Source: Albidovulum sp. bin36
Lineage (GTDB): Bacteria; Pseudomonadota; Alphaproteobacteria; Rhodobacterales; Rhodobacteraceae
Direction: 5' to 3'
DNA length: 44,410 bases
Assembly: GCA_002238565.1 (NCBI GenBank)
Contig: MPMP01000041.1
Coordinates: forward strand, 1 to 44,410
Shown here: in pieces, positions 36,824-44,410 of the stretch
Layout: every line of letters starts with the position of its first letter
Position numbering within the stretch: position 1 is the stretch's first letter
Notes under the pieces: model-generated
Database searches by the model: none
What the model was told of the DNA's origin: nothing
The model's input: only the letters and a program-made list of their open reading frames with translations
Made by a program: the position numbers and the translations under genes

Positions 36824-37025
36824 AGGCGATCGAGGATGCTAGCTTGCTGTCGCAAATCGCCAAAAAAGCGCGTTTGTGGATTCCGAATTGCCGTAAAAGA
36901 CGCGCCGGAAAATCGGGGGCTCGTCTTGATCGTGCCGATGGCGAACTGACGATTCGCCGCTTGCATTCGGCGCTTGGGCATTCTCCCGCGAATTTGGCGG
37001 AGAGCAGAAACTTGCGCAGACCGCG

Positions 37026-37775
37026 CTATGAATTCCGGCGTTCGCCGACAAATGCGATAAAGTCTTCGGCGACTGCCGCGGCGGCCGCCTTTAGCAATTC
37101 CTTGCCATAATCCTTGCTTGCCAAAGCGGAATGCGACCCCACGCGACCGTCGGGAAACCGCCGCATGTGCTCGTGAGCCGGTCCATGCTTATCCCCTGCA
37201 TGGTTCCTAATGAACTCGGGAGTCAATTTTTCAGGCGGCTCGCTTGCAAGCGGCGACGAAACGACTCGAAACAAATTCTGGGTGATCGAGATTTCGGATG
37301 GCGTTGCGTGCATGCCTTCCCATTCGCCGAAGAAATTTGAGCGCAGCTCTGAAACCCGTTCAAAGCCCCACCAGCTCCGCACGCGCACGATGCTCGGACC
37401 GCCGACTCGCGTCGCCAGGCTCTCGAGAGGCTCTGTATTTGCCCCGTGGCCGTTTAAGAAATAGAATTTTCGGAAGCCTTGAACCCCGAGAGCGGAAACG
37501 ACTTCCCCCGCAAGACGCGCGAACAGCGACTCGGAAATCGAAATAGTTCCCGGAAACAATGCGTTGAACGGAGCAGGCGCGTAGGCAAGGCTCGGCGCGA
37601 CCAGCGCATTCGCCAGTTCTCCCGCCTCTTCGGAAACTGATTCGGCGCAAATCGCGTCGGTGCCTATCAATCCGATCGGCCCGTGCTGCTCGATAGAACC
37701 AGCGGGGATGATCACGCCGTCGCATCGCTCCAGATATTCCTTGACTTCGTACCAGGTGCAGCGCGAGAGTAGCAT
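37026..37775 (-). CDS. Creatininase family amidohydrolase
   Basis: The 249-residue protein has the creatininase metal-site motifs IIPAGSIEQHGPIGLIGTDA (Glu and His of the first metal, Asp later), FYFLNGHGAN, and EGMHATPSEISITQN followed by GDKHGPAHEHMRRFPDG. The reaction may be creatinine to creatine, but relatives act on other cyclic amides and F420 or PQQ precursors. The nearby sarcosine oxidase operon makes a creatinine or sarcosine link tempting, but a creatinase gene is not visible. The gene stands alone on the minus strand, facing the ccmI string. Confidence 0.88.
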   Translation of the reverse strand: MLLSRCTWYEVKEYLERCDGVIIPAGSIEQHGPIGLIGTDAICAESVSEEAGELANALVAPSLAYAPAPFNALFPGTISISESLFARLAGEVVSALGVQGFRKFYFLNGHGANTEPLESLATRVGGPSIVRVRSWWGFERVSELRSNFFGEWEGMHATPSEISITQNLFRVVSSPLASEPPEKLTPEFIRNHAGDKHGPAHEHMRRFPDGRVGSHSALASKDYGKELLKAAAAAVAEDFIAFVGERRNS

Positions 37776-38768
37776 TAAGTCGACCTCCAGCCATTCGCTT
37801 CACGATATCAAGCACTAGGTGCTTTTAGCAACCGAATTCGCACCTCGCGCGCAGCCGGGAGTTTCGCAAGGCTCGGCGATCGCGCCAATGCTTCCGGCTA
37901 TTCGCCCGTTGGTTGGCGACTTGATGATTTTTACTTCCCGGCATTTTTCGCAAGATTGCCTGGAGGGTTCAAGGATATCCGAGCTATCGTTGTGGCAACC
38001 CGTTCGGCGCCGGATCGCGAAGGTTTTTGAATTATTCCTTGCGGCGCGAACTTCGCGCGTTCGGGAACCGATGCCAATTCAGGCTCGGCTTAAGCATTGC
38101 GAACGGCGTCGCCGCCTCCGGACTCGCTCCTGCCGGGACCGGATTTCCGAACTCTTCGCATGCCGAATTCTGCGGCGGACTCCCGAGGGAGGCCCTCGAA
38201 ACGCCGTTCCATTTGACCCAGCAGTACTTACATGCGGCCTCCCGCCCAGCTCTCGGCTTCCGGCACGCGCTGTCCCGCCAAGGGGGAATTCCGCAGGAAG
38301 TCAAAGGAGCCGGCCACGGCGTCCGCGCCGGAGGGAGTCGAGCGCGGAAGGGCGGAGGCATGATTTCGGGACGAGGCAGGAGCAGGGCGGGGCCTCGAAG
38401 TCGGACGCGCGGCGGTGCCGGATGGCGCCGCTCCAAGGACCTCGAAATTCCGAAAACCATGTCGCTTCCGCGTCCTCCCTCCTTCAGCACGGCGCTGAAT
38501 TCGATGGACAACGTCTTCGGCTAACCGACATCGGTCCACGTCTCCACTAGGGCATCCGCCACCGCCGACGCGGTCATGGAAAGTTTTTCAACGCCTGTCC
38601 GTACTCGCTCGCCCCCGCTCGGATAGCCTTGATTAGCCGCCGCCGCGCCGGGGCGAGTCCGAACCGAAACACGCGACCGAACGAGTTGCGGGCGCGGAAG
38701 CGGCCGATGCCAAAAACCATTCGCAAATTGGTTTAGGCGCCGTTTAAATCTTCGTTTCGGCTAATCCT
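37776..38768. other. Long region without recognisable gene
   Basis: Both strands have open frames up to about 240 codons (37819-38550), but translations are rich in Arg, Ser, Pro and Cys without helix or strand pattern. No RNA gene, IS end or CRISPR was seen. It separates the creatininase promoter side from the 3' end of an amino acid binding-protein gene. Confidence 0.5.
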
Positions 38769-39545
38769 TTAATTGTTGAGCTTCCACTTTCTGCCGAGTT
38801 CCTCGAAGAACCCTCGCTCGGCTTTCAGTGCGATCCATGTATTTACATAGTTGATCCATACTTGATCGGCTTGCGGAAGCAGCATGGCGATAGGCGTTGG
38901 ATTCTTGGGCTTGGACACCGTAACGATCGCCATTTGCGGATATTTTTCCACAAGCTTGTAGGCTTCGACGTTCGACGTAATGTGCGCATCGGCGCGTCCC
39001 GACAGAACTTCCTGGAAGTCCCGAGCCGGAGCCTCGACGATTTGGTGGCTGGCGTTCGGGAAAAATTCCTTGACCATTTTTTCCTGTACGGTGCCGAGCG
39101 TCGCCGCAACTGTCACGTCGCTATTGTCTAGATCGCCCCAGTCCTTGAATTTATCCGCATCCTCGACGCGGATAAGCGGAACGGTCGCCAGCGAAAAATA
39201 ACTCGTGGAATATCCCGCCACTTTCGCGCGCGCCGGGGAAATCGAAGCCGAACCCGTCATGTGGTACTTTCCTGACGTTACGCCGTTGACGAGAGTTTTC
39301 CAGTCCGTGGGAACGAATTCAACCTCTACTCCCAAATCATTTGCAAGTTCCGTCATGACGTCTATGTCGTAGCCCTTGTAGGAGTTGGTCGCCGGGTCGC
39401 GCATGGTCATCGGATTCCAGTCGCCCGTCGTTCCGACCTTTAGAAGGCCGTCGTTTAGGATTTCCTGAAGGGCGGCCTGCGCGCTCGCCTGGACCGCTCC
39501 GAGCGCCACGAGCAGCGATGCCGCGATAATCTTAATGAATTTCAT
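38769..39545 (-). CDS. Polar amino acid ABC transporter substrate-binding protein (family 3, PheC-like)
   Basis: The ATG at 39545 follows GGAG with a nine-base gap. A TTG at 39560 is less likely. The 258-residue protein has a signal peptide (KFIKIIAASLLVALGAVQASA). The SBP_bac_3 order follows: LLKVGTTGDWNPMTMRD, YKGYDIDVMTELANDLGVEV, VPTDWKTLVNGVTSGKYHMT, ATLGTVQEKMVKEFFP and GRADAHITSNVEAYKLV. The opening VGTTGDW resembles the cyclohexadienyl dehydratase PheC branch, which has lost or changed transport roles, so an enzyme cannot be excluded. The divergent ATPase and permease genes argue for transport. The two units share a 132-base intergenic region. Confidence 0.88.
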   Translation of the reverse strand: MKFIKIIAASLLVALGAVQASAQAALQEILNDGLLKVGTTGDWNPMTMRDPATNSYKGYDIDVMTELANDLGVEVEFVPTDWKTLVNGVTSGKYHMTGSASISPARAKVAGYSTSYFSLATVPLIRVEDADKFKDWGDLDNSDVTVAATLGTVQEKMVKEFFPNASHQIVEAPARDFQEVLSGRADAHITSNVEAYKLVEKYPQMAIVTVSKPKNPTPIAMLLPQADQVWINYVNTWIALKAERGFFEELGRKWKLNN

Positions 39546-39677
39546 TGCTTGTTTCTCCAAAAAAGCTCATGATACCTGCATCCGATATTTTTTTGGCAAT
39601 TGCAACTGCAACAAAGCTATGAAACGATTTGAACGAGTGATAGCTGAAAGCGACATGCCGCGTCTCGGGACAGAACT

Positions 39678-40430
39678 ATGAATCCACAATCAGCGACTCC
39701 GATTATCGAAATATCCGACGTTTGCATATTCTTCGGGGAATTTCAGGCATTGAAGGACGTATCGCTCGACATCAATCTTGGCGAACGCACCGTGATTTGC
39801 GGACCTTCCGGTTCAGGCAAATCAACCCTGATCCGCTGCATCAACGGCTTGGAGATGCATGATTCGGGATCGATCAAAGTGGATGGAGAGCTGCTTACGA
39901 GTAGTAGATCGAGTTTGCGTTCCGTGCGTTCCAAAGCCGGAATGGTTTTCCAGCAATTCAATCTGTTTCCGCATCTGACGGTTCTCGACAACCTGACGCT
40001 GGGACCGATCCGCTCCCGTGGCCTGTCGCAGAAAGAGGCCCGGGATATCGCGATGCATTATCTGGAGCGCGTTCGAATACCGGAGCAATCGAGCAAGTAT
40101 CCGCGTCAGCTTTCCGGCGGGCAGCAGCAGAGGGTCGCGATTGCCAGGTCGCTTTGCATGGAGCCGAAGATCATGCTTTTCGACGAACCGACTTCGGCTC
40201 TCGACCCGGAAATGATCAGCGAGGTTCTGGATGTCATCGTAGAATTGGCCAACTCTGGAATGACGATGATTTGCGTTACCCATGAAATGGGATTTGCTCG
40301 AAAAGTCGCCGACAAGATGGTGTTCATGGATTTCGGAGAAATCGTCGAGATGTCGCCGCCGAAAAAGTTTTTTGAAAATCCCAACAGCGAGCGCTGCCAG
40401 GATTTTCTGCAGAAAATTCTGCATCATTGA
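39678..40430 (+). CDS. Polar amino acid ABC transporter ATP-binding protein (GlnQ/HisP type)
   Basis: The 250-residue protein has Walker A GPSGSGKST, Q-loop VFQQFNLFPHLTVLDN, signature LSGGQQQRVAIARSL, Walker B MLFDEPTSALDPEM and switch VTHEM. This set and the length are those of the GlnQ/HisP class. It powers the importer with the permease 11 bases downstream. The ribosome-binding site upstream (GGGACAG) is weak. Confidence 0.93.
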   Translation: MNPQSATPIIEISDVCIFFGEFQALKDVSLDINLGERTVICGPSGSGKSTLIRCINGLEMHDSGSIKVDGELLTSSRSSLRSVRSKAGMVFQQFNLFPHLTVLDNLTLGPIRSRGLSQKEARDIAMHYLERVRIPEQSSKYPRQLSGGQQQRVAIARSLCMEPKIMLFDEPTSALDPEMISEVLDVIVELANSGMTMICVTHEMGFARKVADKMVFMDFGEIVEMSPPKKFFENPNSERCQDFLQKILHH

Positions 40431-40441
40431 AAGTCTAGACC

Positions 40442-41188
40442 ATGTCGATACTAAGAATTCTCGGAATTGCGGCGGTAGCATCGGCGCTGGGGGGCTGTTC
40501 GTCGAATTGGGGCTGGTATGTCGTCAATCCCTCGACGGCCTCCGGCCTGAGCAATCTGAAGTTTCTCTTGGGCGGCCTTTACTACACGATCGCGCTATCG
40601 GTAACCGCGATAGCGATTTCGATTACCGTTGGCCTGTTGATCGCCCTGCCCGGCTTGGCTGCGAACCGCGCGCTGCGAAACGTAAACAGACTCTACGTCG
40701 AACTCGTTCGCGCCGTGCCGATTCTCGTCTTGATTCTGTGGGTCTACTACGGAATGCCTCAGATGACCGGCCTGTCAATAAGCGTCTTCTGGGCCGGAGT
40801 CATTGCGCTGGCCCTGTCCGACAGCGCCTTCGAAGCGGAGATATTCAGAGCCGGCATCCAGTCAATCGACAAGGGCCAGTACGAAGCCGCGCATTCGGTT
40901 TCGCTCGGGTACCTCGATACGATGAGATTTGTAATTCTTCCTCAGGCCATTCGCCGGATACTTCCCGCGCTTGGCAACCAGCTCGCCTATATGCTCAAGA
41001 TGTCGTCGCTCGTGTCGGTAATCGGAATGCAGGAGCTGACGCGAAAAGCCAACGAACTAGTTGTCACTGAATATCGGCCTCTCGAAATCTATACCATCCT
41101 CGTGCTTGAATACCTCGTATTGATTCTCCTGGTTTCAGCAGGAGTGCGATGGCTGGAAAGAAGACTGCAGTCGGACCAATCGAGATAA
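40442..41188 (+). CDS. Polar amino acid ABC transporter permease with N-terminal lipobox-like motif
   Basis: The 248-residue protein has a hydrophobic start (ILRILGIAAVASALGGCSSN), then about five transmembrane helices. The HEQRA-type loop of this class is seen in FEAEIFRAGIQSIDKGQYEA, then VILPQAIRRILPALGNQL. The residues ALGGC near position 19 fit a lipobox, so the first segment could be processed as a lipoprotein signal, an odd feature for a permease that recurs in some alphaproteobacterial homologues as far as I recall. Only one permease gene is present, so a homodimer channel is expected. Confidence 0.9.
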   Translation: MSILRILGIAAVASALGGCSSNWGWYVVNPSTASGLSNLKFLLGGLYYTIALSVTAIAISITVGLLIALPGLAANRALRNVNRLYVELVRAVPILVLILWVYYGMPQMTGLSISVFWAGVIALALSDSAFEAEIFRAGIQSIDKGQYEAAHSVSLGYLDTMRFVILPQAIRRILPALGNQLAYMLKMSSLVSVIGMQELTRKANELVVTEYRPLEIYTILVLEYLVLILLVSAGVRWLERRLQSDQSR

Positions 41189-41279
41189 TGAAGCCGCAGC
41201 GCGACATGGGCGCGTCACTTTCCGATCAATGCGTATTTTTCAATTTTCCGGGCAATTAGCATAAACAATGTTCTTCGGA

Positions 41280-41295
41280 TGTTTCACGTGAAGCA
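41280..41295. promoter_or_regulatory. parS: parS-like ParB-binding site
   Basis: TGTTTCACGTGAAGCA differs at one base (G for A at position 14) from the widely conserved bacterial parS consensus TGTTTCACGTGAAACA. The palindrome extends to 18 bases (41279-41296) with a single mismatched pair. It lies in the intergenic gap after the permease and before the truncated island gene. Chromosomal parS sites cluster near the replication origin, so this may mark an origin-proximal position. A chance match cannot be excluded from one site. Confidence 0.55.
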
Positions 41296-41311
41296 TTGAA
41301 CGGATTCCCTT

Positions 41312-41605
41312 TCAATTCACCGGGAAAGGCACGAAACTTCCTATTGGCGGACTCCGGCCTAAATTGTGCTTGGCCATGGTAGCCAAAAGTGGCGCTGCGA
41401 ATTTCCCTGGCTCGAATTCGATTTTAAGTCGTCGCCACCCCAGTGTGGTCCGCACAACAAACGTTTGATCGGTCGGCAACCCGCACGGCCGAAGCAGGTA
41501 CCAGTGCTGACCATCCCCATCAACACCGGATTCCGCTTCGAATCCCAGTCCGGTTTGTTCGGTGATCAACTTTTCCAGATGCTCGGGCTCAAGCGACATC
41601 CGCAT
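41312..41605 (-). CDS. Short protein overlapping the GHKL ATPase gene, probably truncated
   Basis: The ATG at 41605 (or the in-frame one at 41599) lies inside the last codons of the ATPase gene, so translation is probably coupled. The product (up to 97 residues) reads MSLEPEHLEKLITEQTGLGF, WYLLRPCGLPTDQTFVVRTT, GWRRLKIEFEPGKFAAPLLA, TMAKHN, then a tail (LGRSPPIGSFVPFPVN) that looks unlike the preceding domain. The natural C-terminus therefore may have been replaced at about 41340, at the island edge next to the parS-like site. I do not recognise the family. Overlap with the ATPase suggests a partner in the same system. Confidence 0.55.
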   Translation of the reverse strand: MRMSLEPEHLEKLITEQTGLGFEAESGVDGDGQHWYLLRPCGLPTDQTFVVRTTLGWRRLKIEFEPGKFAAPLLATMAKHNLGRSPPIGSFVPFPVN

Positions 41606-43196
41606 CTTCGACGCTCTCCGGTTCTGGCAGGCTCTCGACCAGCTTTCGAAGAATGCGCGTCACTTCATACCGCAAATCCTTGAACGCCTCCTCCGTCCCG
41701 TCGGTGGTCGCGCTGAGTTCTGCCACGCAAAGCGCCCAAAGCAAGGAGTCCATGCCCTGCACAGTCACGCTGCTGCTGTGATTGGGCACATAGACCTTAT
41801 GGTAGTACGGATGCTGCGTGTTGATCCGCACAGCCTTGTGCTGTTCGATAATCGCCGGCTCGAACAGAAGCCCGTCCTCGACGTCCTCGGCCGGCTGGAC
41901 GAACGCCTCGCCCGGTCTCGCCGCCGAACTGATCTTCAACTTCATCTTGAACAGGCCGTGCTGGTTCTTGACCGTCACCTCGCCGGCATTGGGGTTGCTT
42001 ATATTGACTTCAGCCCCTCCAACTTCCGCTTCCTTGTTGCGAATGGAATTATTCGATGCCTCGTGAGCGTTCTTTGCCTTGTCGGTGATGTCTTTCCTGC
42101 GTCCCTGACGGTACCGCCGAATCGCCTCACGGCGCGGCGCCGTCAGAAACCGGTCCTTCAGCCAATTCCAGAGATCGTCGCTAAGGATGATTTGAGACTT
42201 CTTGATATCGAGGTGAAATGCATCGTCCAGTTTGTGGTCGAAAGAGAATTCGATCCTCAACAAGGTGCTGTGCGGCTCTTTCTGGAACATGCGCAGCCAG
42301 TCCGCTGCATGAATCAGCCTTTCTTCCCGATAAATGTATAGACCTTGCATATCCGACGAGAGCTGTGCCTCTTTCGCCAGCTTGTCATCCGGAAACTCTT
42401 CGCGGCGTGGCAGGATGTATGCCCTGACACAAAACCTGGCTCCGGTGCCTTCTACCTCGACCGACTCTTGGGCAACCAGTTCTGACAAGCCCTTCTGAAA
42501 CGGGTCCCAAGGGTCTACCGGGTCCCCATTCACCCTGACTTCCACGTGTCGGGCACGGTCGTCCGACTTGTCCAGAAATCGCTGATAGGTCTTCGCGATG
42601 TGCTTGCGCAGTTCTCGGCAACGCTTCGCCAACGCATTGCGCGCATGGCTGCCCGCCGGCTCCTGATAATCCCTGAGCAAACGGTCCACCTTGTTCCAGA
42701 GAACCACCGTGCCCGAGGATCCTTGTGCCAGCTCGTCGAGATGCTTCAATGCCTCCTCGTCCGGATCATCCGAAAGTTGCAACAGCCACTGCTCACTATT
42801 TACGACGTGGTCCAGATCCCACGTCGCCATCACGGCAGGGGCATGGCCTGACGGCCGCGATATCAGCGACAAGCGGCGGCAGAAGGCGGTCGAGGCGGTC
42901 TTCAAGCCCAGCCCGAACTTCCCGAGGCTTGCAGGGTCCGGCCGTTTGGGAGGCCCGTACTGCATTGCGTGAACGAGTCCGTCCCTGTCCATGCCGCAGC
43001 CGTCGTCGGCGACGGATAGCTGCACGTTCCCCCGAAAATCCTGTTCGACTTGGACACTTACCTTCTTCGCACCTGCAGAAATCGAATTGTCCACTAAGTC
43101 AGCAACGGCCGTTTCAAAGTTGTAGCCGGTGTCGCGCAGCCCTTCGATCGTTCGCCCCGGGTTTGGGATGGATTCGATGCTCTCCATTACGGACAT
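41589..43196 (-). CDS. GHKL (HSP90/MORC-like) ATPase, candidate defence protein
   Basis: The ATG at 43196 follows GAAAGGAAGAGC. The 535-residue protein opens with a GHKL ATP-binding fold: AVADLVDNSISAGAKKVSVQ (N-box, with the Asn of DN), DDGCGM (G1) and SLGKFGLGLKTAS (G2), all within about 105 residues. The middle region has helical segments (RCRELRKHIAKTYQRFLDK) and strands resembling the transducer domain, and the end is acidic (ESLPEPESVEDADVA). There is no histidine kinase phosphorylation domain or MutL C-terminus. Such stand-alone ATPases occur in bacterial defence islands beside nuclease or helicase genes. A truncated partner overlaps its 3' end, a gene remnant lies 10 bases upstream, and a NERD fragment is nearby. 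Defence is inference. Confidence 0.85.
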   Translation of the reverse strand: MSVMESIESIPNPGRTIEGLRDTGYNFETAVADLVDNSISAGAKKVSVQVEQDFRGNVQLSVADDGCGMDRDGLVHAMQYGPPKRPDPASLGKFGLGLKTASTAFCRRLSLISRPSGHAPAVMATWDLDHVVNSEQWLLQLSDDPDEEALKHLDELAQGSSGTVVLWNKVDRLLRDYQEPAGSHARNALAKRCRELRKHIAKTYQRFLDKSDDRARHVEVRVNGDPVDPWDPFQKGLSELVAQESVEVEGTGARFCVRAYILPRREEFPDDKLAKEAQLSSDMQGLYIYREERLIHAADWLRMFQKEPHSTLLRIEFSFDHKLDDAFHLDIKKSQIILSDDLWNWLKDRFLTAPRREAIRRYRQGRRKDITDKAKNAHEASNNSIRNKEAEVGGAEVNISNPNAGEVTVKNQHGLFKMKLKISSAARPGEAFVQPAEDVEDGLLFEPAIIEQHKAVRINTQHPYYHKVYVPNHSSSVTVQGMDSLLWALCVAELSATTDGTEEAFKDLRYEVTRILRKLVESLPEPESVEDADVA

Positions 43197-43206
43197 GCTC
43201 TTCCTT

Positions 43207-43615
43207 TCAGATACTGATCATTTTCCACCCGGCACCCAGCCGGATAGCCTTTTTCCCCTCGTCATTCAATGACACGAGCTGCTCATTCAAGCGTTTATAG
43301 TAGATGGAATAGTTGCCACTGCTGTCCCGGTGCATCACGACTTCATACCCGTACCGCCCCTCGAAGCTCTTCAGCTCGCCCAGATCCTTTTCGGTGCATT
43401 GAGTAACCTGGAATGGTGCTCTTCAGGATCCTCTTTGCTGCAGCGGCAATCTCTCGCTCTCAGAGGGTTCAGGATCCGCCGCTTGCCACAGCTGTACTTT
43501 TCTTCCAGAAGCCTCCTGCGAGCATTTCAACCGGCACCTTGACCTCGGCATGCTTGTCGGGACACCTGAACTGCCCGGGATCGGCTTCTTTCGGAAACTG
43601 CTCGATAGAAGGCGC
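43207..43615 (-). pseudogene. Remnant of an unknown gene upstream of the GHKL ATPase
   Basis: The last part reads in one frame QCTEKDLGELKSFEGRYGYE, VVMHRDSSGNYSIYYKRLNE, then QLVSLNDEGKKAIRLGAGWK and a stop at 43209-43207, ten bases before the ATPase start. Upstream, another frame (PDKHAEVKVPVEMLAGGFWK near 43510-43580) also looks like protein and ends at a stop at 43469. At least one frameshift near 43440-43470 divides the two. No start is visible. It was probably the first gene of the same operon, now decayed. Family not recognised. Confidence 0.5.
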
Positions 43616-43639
43616 TGAACATGGCCTGCACACTAGGGA

Positions 43640-44051
43640 ACTGCCCGGACACATCCTTGACGATCCGAAACGTTCTTCTGAAGCACGCGTGTACGATCGG
43701 ATGCGCGAAAAGCTGCCGGGCGACTACAACCGTTACTATCCACGCTCATGGCACGAGGCAGATGACAGTGGCGTGGAAGTTGATGGCAAAGCGGATTTCA
43801 TCGTCGTACATGCCGAGCATGGCCTGCTGTTCCTCAAGGTGAAAGGAGGGCGGGTGAGTTGCCGCGAGGCCGATGGCCAGTGGCTTAGCGAGGATCGGGA
43901 CGGCTTCAAGTTCAAGATCAAGGACCCGCTTTCGCAGGCACGCAGCAGCAAGCACCATTTTCTGAGGCGATTGAAAGAAAGCCGGGCGATCCCGATAGTC
44001 GCGTTTCGCAGCGCGCACGCATCCGGAACTCCGACGATTGCACCGTCTTGA
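43640..44051 (+). pseudogene. NERD-domain (PD-(D/E)XK) nuclease fragment with altered catalytic Glu
   Basis: The frame reads HILDDPKRSSEARVYDRMRE, LPGDYNRYYPRSWHEADD, VEVDGKADFIVVHAEHGLL, FLKVKGGRVSCREADGQWLS, then DPLSQARSSKHHFLRRLKES, after which it loses family character before a stop at about 44051. This is the NERD domain (nuclease-related) at the N-terminus of some UvrD-like helicases. Asp in GKADFIVV is the first acidic residue. The usual EVK of the ExK motif is here KVK, so the catalytic Glu is replaced (AAG for GAG). No clean start exists: an ATG at 43621 is in another frame. The helicase part is missing. Confidence 0.65.
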
Positions 44052-44410
44052 CGCAGTAGGAACATGGGTCCCCGGTCCATAGGATGCTGCAAGCGGAGCA
44101 GGAAGCGACGACATTCTCCGCAGCCAACCCGGAGGTTCGTCTTGCCTCGCGCAATTGCAATCGGCCCCGCACGAGCATTTGCCAGACTTTCGCTCTCAAG
44201 GCTACCGGGATGCCGGCCCGGAATAACGCAGAGTTGTTCAGCTGGCACTGCTCCTAAGTCGAGCGCGAATGCGCGCCGTTTCGGAAGCCCGGGGCCGCCG
44301 CTTCACGACCGCGCGGCGGAAGGCGCAGATCAAATTTCGTTGTCAAGCCGCCTCGCCGCCTCTCGCTGCTGGATTAAGCCCGGGATACGGTTGTTCAGCT
44401 TTCGGCATTT
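44052..44410. other. Window end without recognisable gene
   Basis: The sequence after the NERD fragment has short open frames on both strands. None matches the helicase domain expected to follow NERD. The boundary near 43990 therefore looks like a breakpoint. Nothing else is seen to the end. Confidence 0.4.

Noticed and set aside
36820..37110. ORF starting on the DUF1289 stop (ATGA overlap)
   Set aside because: Its 3' third is antisense to the creatininase gene and the peptide has no recognisable features; the overlap alone is not enough.
37819..38550. Open frame of 243 codons on the plus strand
   Set aside because: Same composition problem; several other frames are open in the same interval and none resembles a known family.

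Overview
The window reads as the chromosome of an alphaproteobacterium with moderately high GC. The signs are a FrcR/FrcB-FrcC-FrcA fructose-type importer as in rhizobia, a heterotetrameric sarcosine oxidase operon in the order soxB-soxD-soxA-soxG, a CcmI-RuvX-DUF1289 string, and an Fpr reductase with the C-terminal extension common in this class. Coding density is low. Several stretches of 0.4 to 1.1 kb hold no recognisable gene, and many genes are broken (transposase fragments of at least two families, a BrnT-like toxin with shifted frames, a sugar aldolase with an internal duplication, a NERD nuclease fragment). I infer a genome that has lost selection on part of its content, for example a host-associated lineage. 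The sequence alone does not prove this.

Layout. 1-4.1 kb is a graveyard: the C-terminal part of an Rpn-type nuclease, a nonsense-interrupted unknown gene, an ISAs1-like remnant, a second transposase-like remnant, a HicB-like ORF cut by an IS110 remnant. 4.3-8.2 kb is a tight four-gene catabolic operon (acyl-CoA dehydrogenase, SDR, DUF993 TIM barrel, sugar isomerase-like TIM barrel) behind a palindrome. A GH2 glycosidase follows on the other strand. 11.6-15.4 kb holds a ferredoxin/flavodoxin-NADP reductase, an M48 peptidase, the broken class II aldolase and a VOC protein. An agmatinase-type ureohydrolase stands alone at 16.5 kb, followed by a degraded BrnT/HTH toxin-antitoxin pair.

18.8-27 kb carries two sugar importers: frcR divergent from frcB-frcC-frcA, then a family 1 binding protein with two permeases but no ATPase. 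Each has a strong hairpin between the binding-protein gene and the first permease gene. An IlvD/Edd-family sugar acid dehydratase with cysteines at 61, 129 and 202 follows. 29.4-34.7 kb is soxBDAG on the minus strand, converging on the dehydratase. 34.9-36.8 kb is ccmI-ruvX-DUF1289 with overlapping start and stop codons. A creatininase-family hydrolase and a polar amino acid importer (binding protein divergent from ATPase and permease) come next.

The last 3 kb looks like the edge of a decayed defence island: a GHKL (HSP90/MORC-like) ATPase, overlapping a short probably truncated partner, preceded by a gene remnant, and facing a NERD-domain fragment whose catalytic Glu is replaced by Lys. A 15-of-16 match to the ParB-binding site parS lies directly beside this island at 41280-41295.

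Taken together the intact genes describe a heterotroph taking up sugars, sugar acids and small nitrogen compounds (sarcosine, guanidino compounds, amino acids). The most promising uncharacterised pieces are the 4.3-8.2 kb catabolic operon and the GHKL ATPase locus.
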